Positions 38,763 to 45,765 of a stretch of 64,000 nucleotides of DNA are shown in pieces. The DNA comes from Burkholderia ambifaria AMMD (lineage in GTDB: Bacteria > Pseudomonadota > Gammaproteobacteria > Burkholderiales > Burkholderiaceae), in NCBI RefSeq assembly GCF_000203915.1, contig NC_008391.1, positions 1,116,001-1,180,000 of the forward strand, read 5' to 3'. Numbering within the stretch: position 1 is the first letter of the stretch; each line of letters begins with the position of its first letter. The translations under genes were made by a program, and so were the position numbers. The notes beneath the pieces are model-generated. The model made no database searches, had not been told where the DNA came from, and saw nothing but the letters and a program-made list of their open reading frames with translations.

Positions 38763-39596
38763 TCAGGACTCCAGACGGCGCGCGGCGAGGTACGCGAGCT
38801 GCGCGCGGTTCTGGACGTTGAAGAGTTTTTCGAGCGAACGGATATGGTGACCGACCTTGTGCAGCGACGTGCGCAACGCGCTGGCGATCTCCTGGTCGGA
38901 CAGCCCGTGCACGAGGCGCTCGAGCACCTGCTGCTGCTCGTCGCCGAGCGCGAAGCCGCGCATGCGCGCGATGCGCGCCTCGAGAAACGGCAGCGCGATG
39001 CGATGCACGGCAAGACTCACCGACAGTGCGCCGCCGATCACGCGATCGTCGATCCATTCGGTACCGTGGGCTTCCGACGTCACGTTCACCGCGACGCGCA
39101 AGTCGAGCCGCGGCGCCGACAGGCTGAAGATCACGCCGCTGTTCATTGCGTGCGCACGCAAATGGCCGGCCAGCGCGAGCACCTTGCGATCTCCGCTGCC
39201 CTGCGCGGCCGACTCGATCTCGTCGAGCCGCCACGCGACCGGAAAGCCGCTCTGCCGCACCTCGGCGAAACGCGGGTCGCTCTCGTAGAGCATGCCGTCT
39301 ATATACGGCTGCATGAACGTCGCGGGCGCGAGGTCGCGCAGCAGATGCGCGCACAGGATGCGTCGCCCGATCATCTCGTAGGCGCCGTAGCCGAGCGTGC
39401 TGAAACCGATTTGCCGCAATCGCGCATGGCATTGGGCGAAGTCGACGAGACTCAGGTCGGATTTACCGGGCGCGATTTGAATGCCGGTAAAAACGTCGCG
39501 CTCGAATGCATGAATTTCTTTCGAATAAGCGGCAGCGGCCGCGATATCGGCTTGCGAAAACCACTCGACGCGTGGCGCGTCGTCAGCATATGTCAT
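38763..39596 (-). CDS. LuxR-type solo regulator with autoinducer-binding domain
   Basis: 277 residues from ATG 39596 (MTYADDAPRVEWFSQ). The N-terminal region has autoinducer-binding-domain residues in the expected order (Y-x-x-x-DP, then PVAW: LYESDPRFAEVRQSGFPVAW). The C-terminal GerE helix-turn-helix is FALGDEQQQVLERLVHGLSD with SLHKVGHHIRSLEKLF. No luxI is present, so it is a solo. It precedes sctV on the same strand and is divergent from a paralogue at 39876, making both likely regulators of the secretion genes. Confidence 0.85.
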   Translation of the reverse strand: MTYADDAPRVEWFSQADIAAAAAYSKEIHAFERDVFTGIQIAPGKSDLSLVDFAQCHARLRQIGFSTLGYGAYEMIGRRILCAHLLRDLAPATFMQPYIDGMLYESDPRFAEVRQSGFPVAWRLDEIESAAQGSGDRKVLALAGHLRAHAMNSGVIFSLSAPRLDLRVAVNVTSEAHGTEWIDDRVIGGALSVSLAVHRIALPFLEARIARMRGFALGDEQQQVLERLVHGLSDQEIASALRTSLHKVGHHIRSLEKLFNVQNRAQLAYLAARRLES

Positions 39597-39682
39597 GAGC
39601 AGCCCACCCCTTCCCAATATGTGAACGTGCCCCGTCACCACCTGGTCTTTTCTTTATGATTTTCTGGTTGTCTCTATACGGG

Positions 39683-39707
39683 TGCGGATATGAACCTTTC
39701 GTCCGCA
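39683..39707. promoter_or_regulatory. Inverted repeat between the divergent luxR genes
   Basis: TGCGGA (39683-39688) and TCCGCA (39702-39707) are 6-bp inverted arms separated by 13 bp, in the AT-rich part of the 279-bp shared intergenic region. The surrounding 39640-39745 is by far the most AT-rich stretch here and holds promoter-like hexamers. This is a candidate operator for one or both LuxR proteins; the spacing is wider than a classical lux box. Confidence 0.4.
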
Positions 39708-39875
39708 TTAGTATTACGGCATATTACGCGCACACAGGCATTTTTGTACAATGCCACCGCGTTTCGTCTGGATGACGATCGGCGCATATCAAAAGATGCT
39801 CGATCGCACCGTCGCGAGCGCCGTGCACGACACGGCCGCCGCCACGCGATGCGCGTCGATTCCGAGGGATGGCTC

Positions 39876-40781
39876 ATGTCCGATATTGCATTGCAAGAAG
39901 AAGCGGTCGCCCCAACCGCGCCCCGTTCGCCCCGCCGGACGGCGGCCTGCGCCGACGCATCGAGAGAGCGGCCGGTGCAGGTCGTCTGGTGCGATGACTT
40001 GAAGCGCGGCGACATCACGCAGCCGCATGCGCCGAAGCTCGGCGTCGCCGATACGCTCGCGAACGCGCAGAGCACGGCGGAACGCAACCGGATCGTCGCC
40101 AGCCTGCTGCACCTGACGGGCTTCTCGACGTTCGCGTACTTCGCGCTCGAATTCTCGCGCGAGCGCGTCGAAAGTCTCTATCTGCACGAGGCGTTCACGC
40201 CGAACACCTACCGCGGCGACTACGTGCGGCACAACCATCACGACATCGATCCGCGTACGCTCGACGCGCGCGTGTGCAACATGCCGATCGTGTGGGACTT
40301 GCAGCAGCTGCGCCGCGAACATCGCGAGCGCGACGACGGCCCGTGCGTGACGCCGGCCGCGCTCGACGGTTTCCTGCAGACGATGCAGGACGACGGGATG
40401 TGCAGCGGCATCATGTATTCGATGGCCGTGCCCGGCACGCGGCTGCATGCGTTCATGAGCTTCACCGCGCCGCGCCGCACGCGCGAGTGGATCACGCCGG
40501 CGACGATCGAGCAGGCGCTGTCGATCGGGCTGTCGGTGCACAAGTTCGCGTCGCCGCAACTGATCGCGACATCGCGCGAGCGCGCCGTGAACGGGCTCAC
40601 GCCGTTCGAGCAGGAACTGCTGCTGGGCATCGCGGAAGGCGCATCCGACAAGGAGATCGGCCGGCGCCTCGACACCAGCGCGCACAACGTCGACTATCAC
40701 CTGCGCAAGCTGCGTAAGCGCTTCGGCGTCGCGAACCGGATCCAGCTCACATACCTCACGTCGAAGCTCGAGCTGATCTGA
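39876..40781 (+). CDS. Second LuxR-type solo regulator
   Basis: 301 residues from ATG 39876, which has GAGGG upstream; the frame is open from 39690 but the upstream part is unlikely to be translated. It has the same architecture as the divergent paralogue: ASLLHLTGFSTFAYFALEF, YVRHNHHDIDPRTLDARVCN with MPIVW, and a GerE domain (LTPFEQELLLGIAEGASDKE; DYHLRKLRKRFGV). A variable N-terminal ~45 residues is unique to it. No signal synthase is adjacent. Confidence 0.85.
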   Translation: MSDIALQEEAVAPTAPRSPRRTAACADASRERPVQVVWCDDLKRGDITQPHAPKLGVADTLANAQSTAERNRIVASLLHLTGFSTFAYFALEFSRERVESLYLHEAFTPNTYRGDYVRHNHHDIDPRTLDARVCNMPIVWDLQQLRREHRERDDGPCVTPAALDGFLQTMQDDGMCSGIMYSMAVPGTRLHAFMSFTAPRRTREWITPATIEQALSIGLSVHKFASPQLIATSRERAVNGLTPFEQELLLGIAEGASDKEIGRRLDTSAHNVDYHLRKLRKRFGVANRIQLTYLTSKLELI

Positions 40782-40800
40782 CGCGCTGCGCGCCCATGCG

Positions 40801-40829
40801 AACATGCCGGCCTCGCGGGCCGGCATGTG
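40801..40829. terminator. Hairpin between convergent luxR and NRAMP-like genes
   Basis: ACATGCCGGCC and GGCCGGCATGT form an 11-bp perfect stem around a short loop, between the luxR stop (40781) and the NRAMP-like stop (40860). It lacks a T run on either side, so it is a weak or processing-type terminator shared by both genes. Confidence 0.6.
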
Positions 40830-40859
40830 CGGGGCGCATCGCGAGGATGACGCGCGCCG

Positions 40860-42506
40860 TTACTTCATCAGCGTCATCTGCACGACCTTGACGATCACGA
40901 GACCGACCGCGACCACCAGATAGCCGCGCAGCACGGCCATCCAGACACGCGTCGCGACCGTCATCTTCTGCGGCTCGAGTGAGTCGAGCGGCGGCATGCG
41001 CCACGTGTCGCGCGCCGCACGATCGATGCCCGGCTCGACGACGCGCTTGTTGCGGCGGATCAGCACCGTCGCGAGATAACCGGCGATCGCAAGCACCGTG
41101 CCGCCGACCAGCACGTCGACGATCGCTTCGCCGCTGATGTCCGGATACATCACCGACGCGGTCAGGATGATCGACAGCAGCACGAGCACCCAGATCACCG
41201 CGCCCGTAAACACGTTGAGCCTCGTCGAGTTGACCCACGGGCCGAGCACCTGGCGATCGTTGCAGAGCACGAGCAGGAACACCGTCGCGCTCGGCAGCAG
41301 CACGCCCGCGAGCGTCTGCACCGCTTCGGTCAACAGGCCGAGCGGGCTCCCCGGAATCAGCACGAGCGCGGCAGCGGCCGCGACGATCCCGAAGTAGACG
41401 AGATAGAAGCCCTTCGCGTCCGACACGCCGCGATGCAGCGAATGGCGGATCTTGAACACGTCGCCGATCGCGTACGCGGTCGACAGCGACACCGCCGCCG
41501 CGCCGATGATGCACGCATCGAGCAGCGCGACCGCGAACAGCGTCGCGCCCGTGCGGCCCGCATACTTCTCGAGGCCCGCGATCACGCCGCCCGCGTCGGT
41601 GAAGTTGCCGGCTTCCGGATGACCGCCGAACAGCGCGGCGCTGAAGCCGATCATCGCGACCGCGCCGATCAGCACGAACGCGATGCCGATCCACAGGTCG
41701 ACCTTCTCGTACTTCATGAAGCGCGGCGTGATGCGCTTGTCGATCACGTAGCTCTGCTGAAAGAACAACTGCCACGGCGCGACCGTCGTGCCGACGATGC
41801 CGATCACGAGCAGCATCACGTCGGACAGCTTCGCGTGCGCGGGCCAGGTCGGCACGAAGAAGTCGCGCGACATCTGCGACACCGGCGGGTGGATCGACAC
41901 GAGCACCGGCACGAGCAGCAGGCTCAGCACGCACAGCACGATCGCGAACCGCTCGAAGCGCCGGAAGTCGCCGGTACTCACCGCGGCCATCGTCAGCGCG
42001 GCCGCCACGCACACGCCCGCAACCTTCGGGAGCCCGAAGAAAGCCAGCACGAACGTGATGCCGATGAACTCGGTGACGATCGTCAGCGCATTGAGAAGGA
42101 ACAGGTCGATCACGCTGAACGCGCCCCAGAACCGGCCGAAGCGCTCGAAGATCAGGCGCGCATGGCCGACGCGCGTGACCGCGCCGAGGCGCAGCACCAT
42201 TTCCTGGTTCACGTACAGCACGGGCACCAGCAGCAGCAGCGTCCACAGCAGCGTCGTGCCGTAGTTCTGGCCGGCCTGCGTGTAGGTGCCGAATGCGCCC
42301 GCGTCGTTGTCGCCAACCATCACGATCAGGCCGGGGCCGATGATCGCGAGCAGCGTGCGCAGCCGCGCCCACCACGTGCGCCGCGCGGCGGTGTCGTGAT
42401 GCGCGATCGTGCCGAGGGCACCGCGGATGTCGCCCAGGTGGGCTTCATCGAGCACGGCGCTGCGCTCGACGGCGATCGGTGGAGAGACGTTGGATGGCGT
42501 GGACAT
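40860..42506 (-). CDS. NRAMP-related divalent metal transporter with altered metal site
   Basis: 548 residues with about eleven membrane segments. The family frame is clear (GPGLIVMVGDNDAGAFGTYT and QAGQNYGTTLLW in helix 1; IVGTTVAPWQLFFQQSYVID in helix 6). In Mn/Fe transporters helix 1 has DPGN and helix 6 has AxxMPH. Here these read DAGA (68-71) and VAPW (242-245), so Asp is kept but the metal-binding Asn and Met are lost. Such changes resemble NRAMP-related magnesium transporters, so Mg2+ or another hard cation is a likely substrate. Two small ORFs precede it on the same strand. Confidence 0.9.
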   Translation of the reverse strand: MSTPSNVSPPIAVERSAVLDEAHLGDIRGALGTIAHHDTAARRTWWARLRTLLAIIGPGLIVMVGDNDAGAFGTYTQAGQNYGTTLLWTLLLLVPVLYVNQEMVLRLGAVTRVGHARLIFERFGRFWGAFSVIDLFLLNALTIVTEFIGITFVLAFFGLPKVAGVCVAAALTMAAVSTGDFRRFERFAIVLCVLSLLLVPVLVSIHPPVSQMSRDFFVPTWPAHAKLSDVMLLVIGIVGTTVAPWQLFFQQSYVIDKRITPRFMKYEKVDLWIGIAFVLIGAVAMIGFSAALFGGHPEAGNFTDAGGVIAGLEKYAGRTGATLFAVALLDACIIGAAAVSLSTAYAIGDVFKIRHSLHRGVSDAKGFYLVYFGIVAAAAALVLIPGSPLGLLTEAVQTLAGVLLPSATVFLLVLCNDRQVLGPWVNSTRLNVFTGAVIWVLVLLSIILTASVMYPDISGEAIVDVLVGGTVLAIAGYLATVLIRRNKRVVEPGIDRAARDTWRMPPLDSLEPQKMTVATRVWMAVLRGYLVVAVGLVIVKVVQMTLMK

Positions 42507-42607
42507 GATGAATTCCGTACGGCTGGTTTTTTATCCGGCCAAGCGTGTGGCCTTGGCATACGCGCGCGGAACGGCCCGCGTGCGCATGCCGAGACGCGCT
42601 CGGTGCG

Positions 42608-42745
42608 TCAGTGGAACAACGACTTGAGGTGGTTCAACAACCGGGAGAACACCCGCGGACGGGCGTCGAAGGTCAGCATCGCGTCGTAGTGCGAACGGGA
42701 TTGCATGACTTGCGGGAGATTCGACAGCAGAAGGCCGAAGTTCAT
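42608..42745 (-). CDS. 45-residue small ORF upstream of the NRAMP-like gene
   Basis: From ATG 42745, with CAGGAGCC nine bases before the start. It encodes MNFGLLLSNLPQVM, then a mixed basic segment ending LLNHLKSLFH. It contains no clear membrane helix or cysteine. The stop lies 102 bp before the transporter start. The strong ribosome-binding site, similar to that of the next small ORF upstream, supports translation. It could be a leader peptide or a small regulator of the transporter. I do not recognise a family. Confidence 0.55.
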   Translation of the reverse strand: MNFGLLLSNLPQVMQSRSHYDAMLTFDARPRVFSRLLNHLKSLFH

Positions 42746-42828
42746 GGTCTGGCTCCTGGCGGCGACGGCATGCGTGCCGGCCGCGTGGTGGGCGCGGGGC
42801 CAGTCCGGAGCCTGAACGACGTGTCAGG

Positions 42829-42915
42829 CTAGTCGGCCGGCATGTCCCTGCGACCCGGGTTCAAAAGGGTCTGTTGACGCAACGGGCATAAGGGACAACT
42901 GTCACTGTCGTTCAT
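42829..42915 (-). CDS. 28-residue acidic/proline leader-like small ORF
   Basis: From ATG 42915, with AGGAG upstream in the context CAGGAGCCGCC. It begins MNDSDSCPLCPLR: alternating acidic residues, then prolines, then arginine. This is the sort of N-terminus that destabilises ribosomes at low Mg2+ in enterobacterial MgtL-type leaders (MEPDP...). It ends TAG 83 bp before the next small ORF. A Mg2+-sensing leader is a reasonable inference given the transporter downstream, but homology to MgtL is not claimed. Confidence 0.55.
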   Translation of the reverse strand: MNDSDSCPLCPLRQQTLLNPGRRDMPAD

Positions 42916-43505
42916 GGCGGCTCCTGTACGGTGTTCCGGAAAACACGGTTGACCGCCGTCCGGCGCGCTGACCGCCGTTCGGCTGCATGCGAAACGCATG
43001 CGCGAACGCGGCCGCGCACCAGGCGGCGGCGAATCCGGATCGCGCATGCGCAAAGGCATCACGCTAACCGGCGCGAATCAGGGTGCACGTAGGGGGTTAC
43101 TGCGGAATACTGCTGCGCGCACCGTTTGCCTGGGGACAAACGGCGGCTTCGATGAGGCGCGGACGTCGGTCGCTCAGGCGGAAATTTCGTTCGAAGATCG
43201 ACTACTGCAGGCGTCCAAGGCGGCGGCCCCAAGAGTGAAGATGCCGGATTCTATGGACCGGCCGAAACGGAAGTCAACCCTCTGCAACACCGTTCCGGGA
43301 ACATTTTTCCCCGGACTGGGACGCTGAAAGATTTGCGCCCGGAATGACGCGCCGCAACCTTTCAACACGTGGGCCGCCGCGTGCCGCCGATGCATGCGAG
43401 CAACAGTGTCCGCAAGCGGCCGGCGGCCGGCTGTAGCTCCCGCCGGCCAGGCCGCACCCGCCGCTGCGACACTGTGGCGATGTGCGCAAAGCCGACGTTT
43501 TTTGC
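42916..43505. other. Intergenic region upstream of the small ORFs
   Basis: No gene is seen. Notable sequence: a perfect hairpin GCATGCG-AAA-CGCATGC (about 42984-43000), and a direct repeat GACCGCCGT(C/T)CGGC (about 42950 and 42970) just upstream of the 28-residue ORF. Both could be part of its 5' leader on the minus strand. The rest (43050-43500) shows no clear signal. Confidence 0.4.
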
Positions 43506-43535
43506 TTGCACCGCAGCAAAACGCGCGACTACAAT
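43506..43535 (+). promoter_or_regulatory. Sigma-70-type promoter
   Basis: TTGCAC (43506-43511) and TACAAT (43530-43535) are separated by 18 bp, a good match to the housekeeping consensus and unusual in so GC-rich a region. Transcription would start near 43542, about 23 bases before the leader ORF at 43565. Confidence 0.65.
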
Positions 43536-43564
43536 CCGCTCCGGATCATCAAGGGAGTCCCTCC

Positions 43565-43627
43565 GTGGACACATGCTCTAGTTGTAGTTCGATGCCGGCT
43601 CAGGCCGGCCAAGCCATCGCGAGATAG
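43565..43627 (+). CDS. 20-residue cysteine-containing leader ORF
   Basis: A GTG start with GGGAG eight bases upstream, directly after a good promoter. It encodes MDTCSSCSSMPAQAGQAIAR. The message can fold: GCCGGC-TCAG-GCCGGC is a perfect hairpin inside it, and GGACACATGC (43568 region) can pair with GCATGTCC (about 43636-43643). It may be an attenuator or leader peptide for the membrane protein at 43810. The evidence is promoter, RBS and structure only. Confidence 0.4.
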   Translation: MDTCSSCSSMPAQAGQAIAR

Positions 43628-43809
43628 AAGCCGGACGCATGTCCTTCGCCGCTAGCTCGCTTCGTCGGGTTAGCGCGCTTCCTCCCGGACCGGCCTCACC
43701 GGTTCGTCAGTCGCACGCTCCGTTACGTTCCAACCGCCGATCGCAGGCCGCGTCGTGCCTACGCTCGATCACGTCGTCCGGTATGCTCCGGACCGGACGG
43801 AGGTACGCC

Positions 43810-44082
43810 ATGTTCTTTCAATCGCTCGCCGCAAAACTCAAGCGGCGCCTGCACGTTACGTGCGATCGCCTGTCGGTTTCACCGCTCGCCGAAGCGCTCG
43901 CCGAAGCGCTCGGCAACTGGCGCGGCAGCGCGCTCGCGCATAGGCCGGCGGCGCCGCGCCCGCTCGACTGCATGCTGGCCGGCGCGATGGCGGCCGCCGT
44001 CGCGCTCGTCGTGCTGCTCTGCACGGCCGCGTCGCGTCTCGGCTTCGCCCAGGCATGGCGTATCGGCGGCTGGCTGCCGTAA
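43810..44082 (+). CDS. Small single-pass membrane protein
   Basis: 90 residues from ATG 43810, preceded by GGAGG at ideal distance. A basic amphipathic N-terminus (MFFQSLAAKLKRRLHV) and an Ala/Pro-rich middle precede one membrane helix (CMLAGAMAAAVALVVLLC, about 53-72) and a short tail. No family is recognised. It lies downstream of the promoter at 43506 and 111 bp before the porin gene, so co-transcription with either is possible. Confidence 0.6.
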   Translation: MFFQSLAAKLKRRLHVTCDRLSVSPLAEALAEALGNWRGSALAHRPAAPRPLDCMLAGAMAAAVALVVLLCTAASRLGFAQAWRIGGWLP

Positions 44083-44193
44083 GCGGCAGCGCGGCGCTGC
44101 GCGGCCGTGTGCCCATGCGCCGCCCGCACGCATGCGATCGCCTCGCGCCGCCCTCTGTCCAGCCCGACCCAGCACTCGAATAACGGAACACAA

Positions 44194-45672
44194 ATGAAGA
44201 ATCGTTTCGAACCCGCGCGCACGCGCCGACTCGATGCGCTCACGGCGCTTCTCCTGTCCCTCGCCGCAGCGCCCGCATTCGCACAATCGGCGTCGCCCGC
44301 CGCTGCCGAATCGACGGCCGGGGCCAGCGACACCGCCGCCGTCCAGCCCGCCGATGCCGCCGCGCCCGCCCCCACCGGCTTCTGGGACCGTTCGAACCTG
44401 TTCGGCAACATGGGCGGCCTGCGCGACGTGCTCGGCGACCACGGCGTCACGCTGAGCCTGCAGGAAACCAGCGAATACCTGTACAACGCCGCGGGCGGCA
44501 CGAATCGCGGCGGTGCGTACCAGGGCGTCGCCCAATTCGGCTTCAACGTCGATACGGAGAAGGCGATCGGGCTGCCGGGCGGCACGTTCAACGTGTCGGG
44601 GCTGCAGATCCACGGCACCAACCTCACGCAGCGCTACCTGCAGACGCTGCAGACCGCCACCGGTATCGAGGCGAATTCGACCACGCGGCTGTGGGAGCTC
44701 TGGTACCAGCAGGCGTTTCTCGACGGCAAGGCCGACGTGAAGGTCGGCCAGCAGAGCGTCGACCAGGAGTTCATGGTGAGCCAGTACGCGGCGACGTTCA
44801 TGAACGCGACGTTCGGCTGGCCCGTTCTGCCGGCGACCGACCTGCCGGCCGGCGGCCCCGCGTATCCGCTGTCGTCGCTCGGCGTGCGGCTGCGCGTGAA
44901 ACCGGCCGACGCGTGGACCGCGATGGTCGGCGTGTTCGACGGCAACCCGGCCGGCCGCAGCGACGGCGACGCCCAATCGCTGAACGCGCACGGCACCAAC
45001 TTCAACCTGCGCAGCGGTGCGTTCGTGATCGGCGAACTCCAGTACGCGCTGAACGCGCCGCCCGCCGATCCGAAGGCGCCGCCACCGGCCGGCCTGCCGG
45101 GCACGTACAAGCTCGGCTTCTGGTATCAGTCGCAGCACGCGAACGATCCGCGCTTCGGCACCGACGGGCTGTCGCTCGCGAATCCCGACAGCAACGGGAT
45201 CGCCGCCACGCATCGCGGCAACTACGGCTTCTATGCGGTCGCGGATCAGATGGTGTGGCGGCCGTCGGCCGACAGCCCGCGCTCGGTCGGCGTGTTCGCG
45301 CGCGTGATGGGCTCGCCGGGCGATCGCAACGTCGTCGATTTCGCGGCGAATGCCGGCATCACGCTGAAGGCACCGTTCGCCGGACGCGACAACGATACGG
45401 CCGGCATCGCGGTCGGCTACGCGAAGATCGGCTCGCACGCGCGTGCGCTTGACGGCGACACCGGCACCTACACGACGCCTGGCTATCCGGTGCGCCGCGC
45501 GGAAACGGTGATCGAGGCGACCTACCAGTACCAGGTCACGCCGTGGTGGCAATTGCAAGCCGACCTGCAGCACTTCTTCCGGCCGGGCGGCGGCATCCCG
45601 AACCCGAACGCGGCCGGCGCGCGCATCGGCGACGAAACGGTGGTCGGCGTGCGCACGACGATCACGTTCTGA
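44194..45672 (+). CDS. oprB: Carbohydrate-selective porin, OprB family
   Basis: 492 residues from ATG 44194. A Sec signal peptide ends at APAFAQS. OprB signatures include FWDRSNLFGNMGGLRDVL, RLWELWYQQAFLDGKADVKV and VVGVRTTITF as the terminal beta strand ending in Phe. It forms a sixteen-strand outer-membrane channel for sugars. The convergent trehalase downstream suggests a disaccharide or glucose role, though this is only neighbourhood evidence. Confidence 0.93.
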   Translation: MKNRFEPARTRRLDALTALLLSLAAAPAFAQSASPAAAESTAGASDTAAVQPADAAAPAPTGFWDRSNLFGNMGGLRDVLGDHGVTLSLQETSEYLYNAAGGTNRGGAYQGVAQFGFNVDTEKAIGLPGGTFNVSGLQIHGTNLTQRYLQTLQTATGIEANSTTRLWELWYQQAFLDGKADVKVGQQSVDQEFMVSQYAATFMNATFGWPVLPATDLPAGGPAYPLSSLGVRLRVKPADAWTAMVGVFDGNPAGRSDGDAQSLNAHGTNFNLRSGAFVIGELQYALNAPPADPKAPPPAGLPGTYKLGFWYQSQHANDPRFGTDGLSLANPDSNGIAATHRGNYGFYAVADQMVWRPSADSPRSVGVFARVMGSPGDRNVVDFAANAGITLKAPFAGRDNDTAGIAVGYAKIGSHARALDGDTGTYTTPGYPVRRAETVIEATYQYQVTPWWQLQADLQHFFRPGGGIPNPNAAGARIGDETVVGVRTTITF

Positions 45673-45689
45673 CGCACCGCGCATGCGAC

Positions 45690-45727
45690 ACGGGCCGGAC
45701 TGCCGCTTGCGCGGCGCGCCGGCCCGT
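45690..45727. terminator. Bidirectional hairpin between oprB and treA
   Basis: ACGGGCCGG (45690-45698) pairs with CCGGCCCGT (45719-45727), with further inner pairing, between two convergent genes. T runs are weak on both sides. It is likely a shared transcription end. Confidence 0.6.
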
Positions 45728-45765
45728 TGTGCATTCAACTGCTGGCGCGCGACGCGCGCGCCCCG

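Noticed and set aside
43540..43800. Magnesium M-box or other known riboswitch upstream of the small membrane protein
   Set aside because: I looked for M-box, yybP-ykoY, guanidine and fluoride consensus elements and saw none; kept only as an unclassified leader.
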